A stretch of 64,000 nt of DNA, taken from positions 372,001 through 436,000 of the forward strand of contig NZ_LNUA01000031.1 in NCBI RefSeq assembly GCF_009764355.1, written 5' to 3'. The notes under the pieces are model-generated. The model made no database searches. It was given only the letters and a program-made list of their open reading frames with translations, and was not told the origin of the DNA. This DNA is from Companilactobacillus bobalius (GTDB lineage Bacteria > Bacillota > Bacilli > Lactobacillales > Lactobacillaceae). A program made the position numbers and the translations under genes. How positions within the stretch are numbered: the first letter of the stretch is position 1; each line of letters opens with the position of its first letter. Positions 8,765-16,412 of the stretch are shown one piece after another.

Positions 8765-11317
8765 TTAAACGATTGAATGTTCAGCTGCTTCTTTAGTGTA
8801 ATCAATTTCAGAGATATGGGTCTTTCTTCTGACAAAGAAAAGAATGCTGAGAAGTGAAAATAGTAATGTGATAGCTAAAAGCGTCATCATGTCAGGGATG
8901 GCCGAGTCACCAATCATCAAGGTTTGTCTTAAACCATCGACACTGTAAGACATTGGTAGCCATGGATGAATTGACTCAAAGAATTTGTTGGATAATTGAA
9001 TTGGATAGGTTCCGGCAGATCCACCAAGTTGAAAGACTAAGAGAATCATACTTAGGAATGAACCAACTTTACCAAGAACTAGATTGAGCCAATGAACAAT
9101 CGACATGAAAGTTAATCCAGTTAGAATCAACATTATTAGGGTAGTAAATGGACGAACTGGAGCTAAACCATCAATGACACTAAGTAGTAGGAAGACTGCA
9201 ACTGCTTCTAATAGAACAAAAGTACCAGTTATAGCAGCTTTGCTAGCCCACCAACTAACACCTGTACGTGGGAATTTTCTAGGTGTATAGATATCGAACA
9301 TTAAATTGAAGGCTAGAGCACCAACGAATAAGGAAACGGATAACATATAAGGAGCCATTCCGGTACCGTTATTTGGAGCGGTATCTCTTTCTTTATGTTT
9401 GGTTGTAGTTGGTTTGGCGATTTGGTCATAAGTTAAATTAGTAGCTTTGATGTTGGATTTCTTAGCTCCTGCGGCTAATTCTTTGTTCAAAGTATTATTA
9501 CCAGAAGTTACTTGTTGTAAGCCACTACCCATTTGACTGGAACCGTCGGCTAGTTTTTCAGAACCACTGTTTATTTGTTGCGCACCTGAGGTTAGTTGAG
9601 TAGTACCACTAGTTAGAGATGTACCATTAGCAACCAATTGATTGATTCCGGAATTGAGAGAATCAGCTCCAGTTGCCAATTGACTAACACCTGATTTCAG
9701 AGTTGGCATTTGACTATTCAATTCACCAATACCGTTGTTAAGACTGGAAGCACCAGTATTTAAAGTGGAACTATTGTCTGCCAGTTGATTGATGCCAGCA
9801 TTCAATTGAGCACTACCTTGTGTTAATTGAGCAGTATTGGTATTTAATTCACTGATGCCATTGCTTAACTGATTCATACCGGTTGAGGCATTTTGCAACT
9901 GAGTTGTAAGTTGTTGAGAACCGGCTGCTAATTGAGCAATGATAGTTGATAAATCATTGCTACTATTTGAAAGACTATCTAATTGTGATAGAGCACTTTC
10001 TTGGGTAGTCATGAGTGTAGTTAAATCTTTTGATAAAGTATCAGTGATCTGACTTAAGTTACTGTTGTCTGAAGAATTTACTGCATCGAGAATTGCAGCT
10101 TTTTGTGTAGCGGATAGCCCTTGTTGATCGGCTATTTGGGAAACTTTTTGACTTGTTTGATTATTTGAATCAGCTTGAGTTTTGATGGCTTCTTGCAAGG
10201 AAGTTAGATCACTCTTAATGGCACTGGCTTGTTGACTATTGTTGTTAGCAAGTTGGTCCTTGAGGTTCTTAATTGAACTTTCAACCTGGGTGGTATTATC
10301 CAAGCTGTCACTGACTTTTTGCAAGTTATCAGTTAACTCTTGGCTAGCCGAATGTAATTGGCTTAATCCTGAATTCAGAGTTTGAGAACTGGTAGCCAAA
10401 GTATTAGTTCCGTTATTTAGGGCCTGTGAGCCGGAATGCAAACTATTGCTAGCGGTATTCAAACTAGTTACGCCGTTAGTGTAGTTTTGCAAGCCTGATG
10501 TTAAAGCGCTGCTACCAGCTGCTAATTGATTGACGCCACTAGTTAAGGTTGAGGATTTGTCATTTAACTGTTGAATACCATCAGTTAAAGTTTGACTACC
10601 GGCTGCGACTTGATCAACTCCAGAAATATATTGATTCAAACCTTGATTAAGAGTATTGGCTCCGTTACTAAAAGTTAGAGAACTGGTAGCTAAGGTGTTG
10701 AGTCCCGTTGATAATTCTGAATTGGCATTTTCTAACTTTTGTCCGCCAGTGGCTAACTTCTGACTTCCTTTGGCAGCTTTACCCATACCCTGAGAAACCT
10801 GTTTTAGAGCTTGGAACATTGTCTTCGAATAGGTCTTAGTGACTTGTTCAGAAACGCCTTGAGCGGCTTGTTGGGCAGCCGAAGCAGTCATTTTGGAAGC
10901 TGTGAAGTTGTGACCAGCACTAGTTTCGTAGTGTAGTACCATTTTTTTAGGATTCTTGTTTAATAATGTGGTAGCATTTTGAGAAAAATTCTTTGGGATA
11001 GTGATGACCATATAGTATTTGCCATCGCTTAAACCTTTTTGTGCTTGTTGTTTTGAATTGAGAATACGGAAATCCATATCCTTAGAGTGCTTAAGTTTTT
11101 TAGTAAGATCTTTTCCAACCTTTAAGTCTGTACCTTGATAATTTACAGATTTATCATTGTTGACGACAGCAACTGGTAAATTTTTTAATTGTCCATATGG
11201 ATCCCACATGGATTTAAGAAAAGTAACAGAATAGATGGATGGAATAAAGATCATAACTGCGAAAACAATAATCATTAACTTGTGTTTTAACAGATATTTC
11301 CATTCCTCTTTAATCAT
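8765..11317 (-). CDS. YhgE/Pip-family membrane protein (ABC-2-like)
   Basis: Large membrane protein of 850 residues. The N-terminus has one membrane segment followed by the YhgE/Pip signature (SMWDPYGQLKNLPVAVVNND). Residues of about 190-640 are a long extracellular region of degenerate short repeats (LATGxxxLxxG, LNxGxxxL), typical of the family and likely coiled. The C-terminal 200 residues hold about five or six membrane segments in the ABC-2 permease style. Known relatives include the phage-receptor protein Pip of Lactococcus and the EsaA-like component of type VII secretion; transport function is not established. Ribosome site AAAGGGG. Divergent from a TetR-type regulator 141 bases away, which probably controls it. 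Confidence 0.88.
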   Translation of the reverse strand: MIKEEWKYLLKHKLMIIVFAVMIFIPSIYSVTFLKSMWDPYGQLKNLPVAVVNNDKSVNYQGTDLKVGKDLTKKLKHSKDMDFRILNSKQQAQKGLSDGKYYMVITIPKNFSQNATTLLNKNPKKMVLHYETSAGHNFTASKMTASAAQQAAQGVSEQVTKTYSKTMFQALKQVSQGMGKAAKGSQKLATGGQKLENANSELSTGLNTLATSSLTFSNGANTLNQGLNQYISGVDQVAAGSQTLTDGIQQLNDKSSTLTSGVNQLAAGSSALTSGLQNYTNGVTSLNTASNSLHSGSQALNNGTNTLATSSQTLNSGLSQLHSASQELTDNLQKVSDSLDNTTQVESSIKNLKDQLANNNSQQASAIKSDLTSLQEAIKTQADSNNQTSQKVSQIADQQGLSATQKAAILDAVNSSDNSNLSQITDTLSKDLTTLMTTQESALSQLDSLSNSSNDLSTIIAQLAAGSQQLTTQLQNASTGMNQLSNGISELNTNTAQLTQGSAQLNAGINQLADNSSTLNTGASSLNNGIGELNSQMPTLKSGVSQLATGADSLNSGINQLVANGTSLTSGTTQLTSGAQQINSGSEKLADGSSQMGSGLQQVTSGNNTLNKELAAGAKKSNIKATNLTYDQIAKPTTTKHKERDTAPNNGTGMAPYMLSVSLFVGALAFNLMFDIYTPRKFPRTGVSWWASKAAITGTFVLLEAVAVFLLLSVIDGLAPVRPFTTLIMLILTGLTFMSIVHWLNLVLGKVGSFLSMILLVFQLGGSAGTYPIQLSNKFFESIHPWLPMSYSVDGLRQTLMIGDSAIPDMMTLLAITLLFSLLSILFFVRRKTHISEIDYTKEAAEHSIV

Positions 11318-11379
11318 TTGTATTACCCCTTTTAGAAAATATGTTATAGTTGGCGTGAATTAATACTCAACTGTGGCTT

Positions 11380-11407
11380 AAATGATAAACATATAAATAT
11401 ATCATTT
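11380..11407. promoter_or_regulatory. inverted repeat, candidate TetR operator 1
   Basis: AAATGATA (11380-11387) and its exact complement TATCATTT (11400-11407) with a 12-base AT-rich spacer, in the short divergent promoter region between the YhgE-type gene and the tetR-type gene. Confidence 0.45.
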
Positions 11408-11417
11408 CCACAACATA

Positions 11418-11436
11418 AATACACAATGTGTGTATT
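11418..11436. promoter_or_regulatory. palindrome, candidate TetR operator 2
   Basis: AATACACA-ATG-TGTGTATT, a perfect 8-base-arm palindrome with a 3-base centre, ending 22 bases before the regulator ATG. Size and symmetry are those of a TetR-family operator, and the position would allow autoregulation. Confidence 0.55.
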
Positions 11437-11458
11437 ATCTTAAAAAAGGTGAAATTAA

Positions 11459-12049
11459 ATGACAAAAATTGATCGTAGAGTACAAAAAACTAATCAAGTT
11501 CTACAGACTGCTTTTAGGAAGATTGCTAGGAATACTAGCTATCGCAACATCACAGTTAAGAAATTAACTGAAACTGCAGGAATCAATCGTAAGACATTTT
11601 ATCTACATTACGATTCTATCGATGATTTTTCTAATACTGTTGTGGATGAAATTGCTGATAAATTATTAACTTTGATCACTGGTCAGCCTTTAAAGGAGAG
11701 TCTTGCCAAACCAGGCTATATCTTTGACCGAGTATTTGATTTTTTTCAAAAATCACGTGAGTTCTATACATTCATGATGACTTCAATGGATTATAGTTTT
11801 TTGTCTAGAAAAGTTGAGTCCAAGGTGGCTGAAGGTTTTGCCCAAGCAATTCAGGAGCAATATGGAACTTCCCAATTAGACTCTTATATTTGTGCCAGCT
11901 TCTTTATTCGTAATACTATGATGATGTTTCGTTTATATAATAGTGGGTTGGTACAGTTAGATAGAAGCGAGTTTAGAAATCGTCTGATTCGTTTGAATAC
12001 CAGTGGTCTAAGTTCATTTATTGATTTAAATCGTCAATCCGAAAAATAA
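11459..12049 (+). CDS. TetR/AcrR-family transcriptional regulator
   Basis: 196 residues. Residues of about 10-60 form the TetR DNA-binding helix-turn-helix, with ITVKKLTETAGINRKTFYLHY matching the family pattern. The C-terminal ligand domain resembles those of regulators found beside YhgE/Pip genes in lactobacilli. Start ATG follows AAGGTG. The gene is divergent from the YhgE/Pip gene and two palindromes lie in between, so it is most likely that gene's repressor. The ligand is unknown. Confidence 0.88.
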   Translation: MTKIDRRVQKTNQVLQTAFRKIARNTSYRNITVKKLTETAGINRKTFYLHYDSIDDFSNTVVDEIADKLLTLITGQPLKESLAKPGYIFDRVFDFFQKSREFYTFMMTSMDYSFLSRKVESKVAEGFAQAIQEQYGTSQLDSYICASFFIRNTMMMFRLYNSGLVQLDRSEFRNRLIRLNTSGLSSFIDLNRQSEK

Positions 12050-12077
12050 AGTTGGCAAGAGTAAATACAAATATCTA

Positions 12078-12091
12078 AAAAAGCGCTATCA
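12078..12091 (+). promoter_or_regulatory. weak cre-like site upstream of rpoN
   Basis: AAAAAGCGCTATCA matches 12 of 14 positions of the cre consensus (TGWAARCGYTWNCA), lacking the leading TG. It lies about 77 bases before the rpoN start. Catabolite control of rpoN is possible but weakly supported. Confidence 0.25.
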
Positions 12092-12168
12092 TTATATTAG
12101 TTATTATATTTGACGAAAAAAGTATTCTAATAATTTTTGAATAAAATAACGGAAGGAGCGTGAAATTA

Positions 12169-13452
12169 ATGGAATTAAAGCAAAATTTGAACCAGAAACA
12201 GGTTCAGGGATTGTCTCTAACCCAGGGAATGAGACAATCAATTTTAGTATTACAATCAGATGCTATTGATTTAGCTGAATATTTAAATGAACAGAGTCTG
12301 GAGAATCCACTTTTCGATGTACATGTCGATTTGGATATGCCATTCGTTGAAAACAGTGATCGAGCTTCATATCAAATTAAGGATGATCAACAGTCGTTGT
12401 TTGAGTACCTTTTAGATCAGGTTCAATTAACGATGCGTAAAACACCTTTACGTGATTTGGTCGTTTATTTGATTGAACAATTAGATCCTAATGGTTATTT
12501 AACAATGTCTGATAAGGAGATCTTCGCGGAACTTAAAGATATTACACCAATTATGTTGTTAGATGCCAAGACACTTTTGCATCAACTTGATCCTCCTGGG
12601 ATTGGTGCCAGAAATTTGCAGGAATGTCTGTATTTGCAAGCTGAGGCGGATAATGCTGACCCTGTTGTTATGTCGATGTTGAGTGATAATTTTGAAATGT
12701 TGGCTAAACATGAATGGAAACAATTAAAACGTAAGCTGAAGTTATCAAATGAGGAATTACAAAAGAATGTCGACTTTATTCAGTCGTTGACGGCTAATCC
12801 GGGACAAAGATATACTTCTCAAAATGAACAATATGTTGTTCCTGAATTGAGGATTAAAAAAAATAAAGACAAATTAACTTTGTCAGTAACTAAATATGGT
12901 CAGCCACAAATTGTTTTTGCTGAAGAAACTTATGACCGATTAGCACAATCAACTGATGAAGATGTTAAAAAGTATATTTACGAAAAGTACAATCAATACA
13001 AATCATTGAGCTATAATTTGCAACGTCGAATTGAAACAATTTCTATTATCGGTAAGTGTATCGTTAAAGCACAGTATAAATTCTTTATGCAGGAAACCAA
13101 TGCTTTGGAACCACTTTTGATAAGGGATGTTGCTCAAAAATTACAATTGAGTGAGTCAACTGTAAGCAGAACTATCAATGGAAAATACATCCAAACTGAC
13201 TTTGGAATCTTTGAGTTGAAGAACTTCTTCTCACGTAGAAGTAAGGTAAATGTAGGTGAGGATGATAAATCCGTTGATCAAGTTAAGGCCAAGATCAAAG
13301 ACATTTTAGATAATGAAGATAAGAAGAAACCATTGAGTGATCAAAAGATTTCTAACTTATTAATAGAAGATAATTTGAAGATTGCTCGTAGAACTGTAGC
13401 TAAATACCGTGAAGAATTAGGTTATCCAGCTACTGGTCGTCGTAGAAAATAA
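12169..13452 (+). CDS. rpoN: RNA polymerase sigma-54 factor
   Basis: 427 residues, normal for Firmicute sigma-54. The N-terminus is the glutamine/leucine-rich region I (LTQGMRQSILVLQ) that contacts enhancer-binding activators; the core-binding region follows; the C-terminus has a helix-turn-helix (LSESTVSRTINGKYIQT) and the invariant RpoN box ARRTVAKYRE at about residues 406-415, recognising -24/-12 promoters. A GTG at 12160 is in frame but only one base from AAGGAG; ATG 12169 has a proper 10-base gap. In lactobacilli sigma-54 usually drives mannose-class PTS operons with LevR/ManR activators; none is in this window. Confidence 0.96.
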   Translation: MELKQNLNQKQVQGLSLTQGMRQSILVLQSDAIDLAEYLNEQSLENPLFDVHVDLDMPFVENSDRASYQIKDDQQSLFEYLLDQVQLTMRKTPLRDLVVYLIEQLDPNGYLTMSDKEIFAELKDITPIMLLDAKTLLHQLDPPGIGARNLQECLYLQAEADNADPVVMSMLSDNFEMLAKHEWKQLKRKLKLSNEELQKNVDFIQSLTANPGQRYTSQNEQYVVPELRIKKNKDKLTLSVTKYGQPQIVFAEETYDRLAQSTDEDVKKYIYEKYNQYKSLSYNLQRRIETISIIGKCIVKAQYKFFMQETNALEPLLIRDVAQKLQLSESTVSRTINGKYIQTDFGIFELKNFFSRRSKVNVGEDDKSVDQVKAKIKDILDNEDKKKPLSDQKISNLLIEDNLKIARRTVAKYREELGYPATGRRRK

Positions 13453-13460
13453 TTCAAAAT

Positions 13461-13499
13461 AAAGAAGCATCCATTTGTATCTTGAATGGATGCTTCTTT
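13461..13499 (+). terminator. rpoN terminator
   Basis: A perfect 15-base stem (13461-13475 with 13485-13499) around a 9-base loop, just after the rpoN stop. Confidence 0.88.
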
Positions 13500-13553
13500 G
13501 CTGTGTTGTTTTGGCATAAAACTTTAGTTAAAGTATAACTAGAGGGAAAAATA

Positions 13554-14486
13554 ATGAATATTGGACAACTGATTAATCAAATCATTTTGATGTTCTGCTT
13601 GATGCTAGTGGGGGTTTTAATTAACAAATTAAAATTTATGCATGCGCAGACGTCGAATGACTTAACAAATGTTTTACTATATATTGTTTCACCATGTTTA
13701 ATTATTAATGCGTTTGAACAACCTTACTCGAACGATCGAATCAAACAATTTTTGCTGGCAGCCGGGGGAGTAATCTTGTTGTACGTAGTTGAAATTGTTA
13801 TCGCTAAATTGGTTTTTGGAAGTCTAAAGAATCGTAATTTAAGTAGAATTGCTCAGTACGGTAGTATTTATTCTAATGCCGGATTCATGGGAATTCCGTT
13901 GATTAGTTCTCTATTTGGTTCCAAAGGCGTCTTCTTTGCAGTGGTTTCATTGGCAGCCTTTAACATTTTTAGTTGGACGCAAGGAGTATCATTGTTCAAA
14001 AATAATGACAGTGGTACAACCGAAAAAACTAATTGGAAACAAGTTTTATTGAATCCTAATATTATCGCGATTGTCATTGGAGCAATCTTTTTTGTCTTCT
14101 CAGTACGAATTCCAAGTATTCCAAATCAAATTATCAAAGATATTGGTTCGGTGAATACGCCATTATCGATGATTGTAATTGGAAATAGTTTGGCTAATAT
14201 TAAATTTACTAAAAATATGTTGAATAAAGAAATTGGATTAACAATCTTATTCCGTAATCTATTATTTCCTATTTTTGGAATCATTATTTTAAGAATGATT
14301 GGCGTCACGGGAATTGCTTTCTATACAACAATCGTAATGGCAGCTTGTCCAGTAGCTGGATTAGTAGTGCTGTTTACTTTGCAGGTTCACGACGATACTG
14401 CACCAGCTATATCGGCTATGAGTTTGTCGACAATTTTGTCTTTAGTTACAATTCCTTTGATCTTTGCTTTGGGTAATATTTTGTAG
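13554..14486 (+). CDS. AEC-family permease (auxin efflux carrier/malate permease type)
   Basis: 310 residues with about ten hydrophobic segments arranged as two five-helix halves, typical of the auxin efflux carrier family. The N-terminal GVLINKLKFMHAQTSNDLTNVLLYIVSPCLI and the TIVMAACPVAG segment near the C-terminus match bacterial members annotated as malate or organic-acid permeases. Ribosome site GAGGG. It lies alone between the rpoN terminator and the convergent LysR gene of the hydroxycinnamate-reductase-like locus, so carriage of a phenolic or carboxylic acid is conceivable, but substrate and direction are not visible in the sequence. Confidence 0.82.
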   Translation: MNIGQLINQIILMFCLMLVGVLINKLKFMHAQTSNDLTNVLLYIVSPCLIINAFEQPYSNDRIKQFLLAAGGVILLYVVEIVIAKLVFGSLKNRNLSRIAQYGSIYSNAGFMGIPLISSLFGSKGVFFAVVSLAAFNIFSWTQGVSLFKNNDSGTTEKTNWKQVLLNPNIIAIVIGAIFFVFSVRIPSIPNQIIKDIGSVNTPLSMIVIGNSLANIKFTKNMLNKEIGLTILFRNLLFPIFGIIILRMIGVTGIAFYTTIVMAACPVAGLVVLFTLQVHDDTAPAISAMSLSTILSLVTIPLIFALGNIL

Positions 14487-14556
14487 ATGAAGGTTTTTAT
14501 GTGTTTAATATGGAAAATATTTTGAAAGTTATAATAGTGTTTTTCTAAAGGGGATG

Positions 14557-14587
14557 GCTGATGAATTTGTTGATAAAATTTGTCAGC
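14557..14587. terminator. weak stem-loop between convergent genes
   Basis: GCTGA..AATTT pairs with AAATT..TCAGC over a 7-base loop, in the 132-base gap between the AEC permease and the LysR gene. There is no clear T run, so termination is uncertain. The same bases can be read as a 15-codon frame. Confidence 0.3.
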
Positions 14588-14618
14588 AAATGAAGAATTA
14601 GATAGTATCTTTTATTAT

Positions 14619-15566
14619 TTACAACAATGTAGGATCTTGATTGATTCTTTCTTGAATGCTATTGAGGAAAGAATCAACTAGATCCTGTTCAGCCTGGTTC
14701 AAGGTTCGATCCGCTTGATAGGCAATAAAGTAATCGAGTGAAATAATACTTTGCGGCAAGGGATAGATATTGTATTCATCACTATTCGGAATGATATAAA
14801 CACTTTCAGGCAATAGAGTTACACCCAAACCACTGGTAGCGAGTTTAGCAGTGGTAAAGATATTGCTACTTTCTAAAACAATATTTGAATTTACTTTGTA
14901 CTTTTCCAATAAGTAATCAACTTGACGTCGGATGGCAGAACCATGAGTAGTTAAAACAAGTTTCTCTTTTAGTAAATTTTTGATTGAAATTGAATTTGGT
15001 TCTAAAGATTTTTTTCCCTTTTGAAAGAATTGGGAAGTCTTAGGAATAATGGCAAAATACCCATGAGTCCCACGGTTGTAGACTGTTAATCTCGGTGAAA
15101 TAGTTTCTGGGTTTTGTCCCAGAAGAAAATCAATCTCACCGTTTAAAAGACTTTTTTCGTTAGTTTCAGGTATATCTTCGTGGAGTTCAATTTTGACTTC
15201 GGGATGAGTGGATAAATATTTTTTCATAAAAAGGGGTAACAAATAGGTTCCTAAACTAGACAGCACCCCTAAATGAATGACTGTCTTATTTGGTGAAGAA
15301 TATTTAAGGATTTGTCTCTGAAAATTACTTTTTTCAGTCTCAAGAGAATTCAAATATTGATAGTAAATTCTTCCGGCGTCAGTTAATTGTAAAGGAGAGG
15401 ATTTACGATTGATGATTTCAATTCCCAATTCTTTTTCGGCATTTTGTATTGTTTGTGTTAAATATGGTTGTGAGATATAGAGATCTTTGGCCGCCTTTGT
15501 ATAATTACCATGTTTTAACAAAGTGTCCAAAAAGCGCAGCATATTTAGAGAATCAGTTTTCGGCAT
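14619..15566 (-). CDS. LysR-family transcriptional regulator, probable regulator of hcrAB
   Basis: 315 residues. Residues 1-60 form the LysR helix-turn-helix (NYTKAAKDLYISQPYLTQTIQNAE), the rest the periplasmic-binding-protein-like effector domain. Divergently transcribed from the flavoprotein pair hcrA-hcrB with a 225-base shared region carrying a direct repeat and a palindrome. In Lactobacillus plantarum a LysR gene sits in the same place next to hcrAB, and LysR proteins typically activate the divergent operon in response to a pathway substrate, here perhaps a hydroxycinnamic acid. The assignment of the effector is inference from context. Confidence 0.85.
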   Translation of the reverse strand: MPKTDSLNMLRFLDTLLKHGNYTKAAKDLYISQPYLTQTIQNAEKELGIEIINRKSSPLQLTDAGRIYYQYLNSLETEKSNFQRQILKYSSPNKTVIHLGVLSSLGTYLLPLFMKKYLSTHPEVKIELHEDIPETNEKSLLNGEIDFLLGQNPETISPRLTVYNRGTHGYFAIIPKTSQFFQKGKKSLEPNSISIKNLLKEKLVLTTHGSAIRRQVDYLLEKYKVNSNIVLESSNIFTTAKLATSGLGVTLLPESVYIIPNSDEYNIYPLPQSIISLDYFIAYQADRTLNQAEQDLVDSFLNSIQERINQDPTLL

Positions 15567-15581
15567 AGACTGTCATTCCTA

Positions 15582-15605
15582 ACTTATAGCTATTTACTTA
15601 TAGCT
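15582..15605. promoter_or_regulatory. direct repeat next to the LysR start
   Basis: ACTTATAGCT occurs twice, at 15582-15591 and 15596-15605, 14 bases apart, within the LysR leader. Repeated sites close to a LysR start are common autoregulatory positions. Confidence 0.4.
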
Positions 15606-15698
15606 CAACAATTAAATAAATATTTCACAAATTCACAAGTGAGCTCTAAACTAATCTTATAGTAAAAGATATTTACTCTAAAGTTAGTGGGTAGTTTT

Positions 15699-15713
15699 TA
15701 CTATTAAATAGTA
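15699..15713. promoter_or_regulatory. palindrome in the hcr promoter region
   Basis: TACTAT-TAA-ATAGTA is a perfect 15-base palindrome, itself nested between GTAGT (15691-15695) and ACTAC (15722-15726). It lies about 80 bases before hcrA, where a LysR recognition site for activation would be expected. Confidence 0.45.
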
Positions 15714-15791
15714 CCATTTTGACTACTTACTAAATAATTTAATTAAAAAAAGTTAATTGTGTACCCTTACACAATTGTGAGGAGATTTGTT

Positions 15792-16412
15792 ATGAAATTA
15801 GTTGGAATCGTGGGAACTAATTCTTCAGAGTCGACCAACCGTCGTTTGTTACAGTATATGAGACAACATTATAGTGAACAAGCAGAAATTGAAATTTGTG
15901 AAATTGATGAAATTCCTGTTTTTGATGAACCAGAGGATAAAACTGCACCTCAAGCTGTTCAAGTGTTATCAGATAAAATTGCGGCTAGTGATGGCGTAAT
16001 CTTTGCTACACCTGAATATGATCATTCTATTCCAGCTGTTTTGAAAAATGCTATCGAGTGGTTATCTTACACAACTCGTCCATTGATCAATAAGCCGGTT
16101 ATGATTATTGGAGCTTCATTAGGTGCTCTTGGTACATCACGTGCCCAAGCTCATTTACGTCAAATTCTTGAAGCACCAGAACTTAAAGCCTTGATTATGC
16201 CTAATGTTGAATACTTATTAGGAAGAGCTTTGGAAGCTTTTGATGACGATGGAAACATGATTTATGAAGATAAGGCTAAGGAATTGGATAATGATTTTAC
16301 AGAATTCCTTTCTTTCGTCAAATTAACTGAAAAATTGACAGCAAATAGTAAATTCTTTGAAATCAGTAAACAATTTTCTTGGAAACAAGTCGCAAATGGG
16401 GAGGACATGTAA
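15792..16412 (+). CDS. hcrA: NAD(P)H-dependent FMN reductase subunit, HcrA-like
   Basis: 206 residues of the NADPH-dependent FMN reductase family with flavodoxin-like fold: the FMN phosphate loop [13 protein letters not shown] near the N-terminus and the family signature [20 protein letters not shown] at about residues 75-95. It probably passes electrons from NAD(P)H to the larger partner hcrB, whose start overlaps its stop (TAATG). The ATG at 15792 follows GAGGAG; an upstream in-frame extension would cover that site. Lactobacillus plantarum HcrA, needed with HcrB for reduction of caffeic, p-coumaric and ferulic acids, has the same type and position. Function is therefore inferred from operon structure and family. 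Confidence 0.78.
   Translation: MKLVGIVGTNSSESTNRRLLQYMRQHYSEQAEIEICEIDEIPVFDEPEDKTAPQAVQVLSDKIAASDGVIFATPEYDHSIPAVLKNAIEWLSYTTRPLINKPVMIIGASLGALGTSRAQAHLRQILEAPELKALIMPNVEYLLGRALEAFDDDGNMIYEDKAKELDNDFTEFLSFVKLTEKLTANSKFFEISKQFSWKQVANGEDM

Noticed and set aside
12050..12168. -24/-12 sigma-54 promoter near rpoN
   Set aside because: TTGGCA at 12051 lacks a properly spaced TTGC element.
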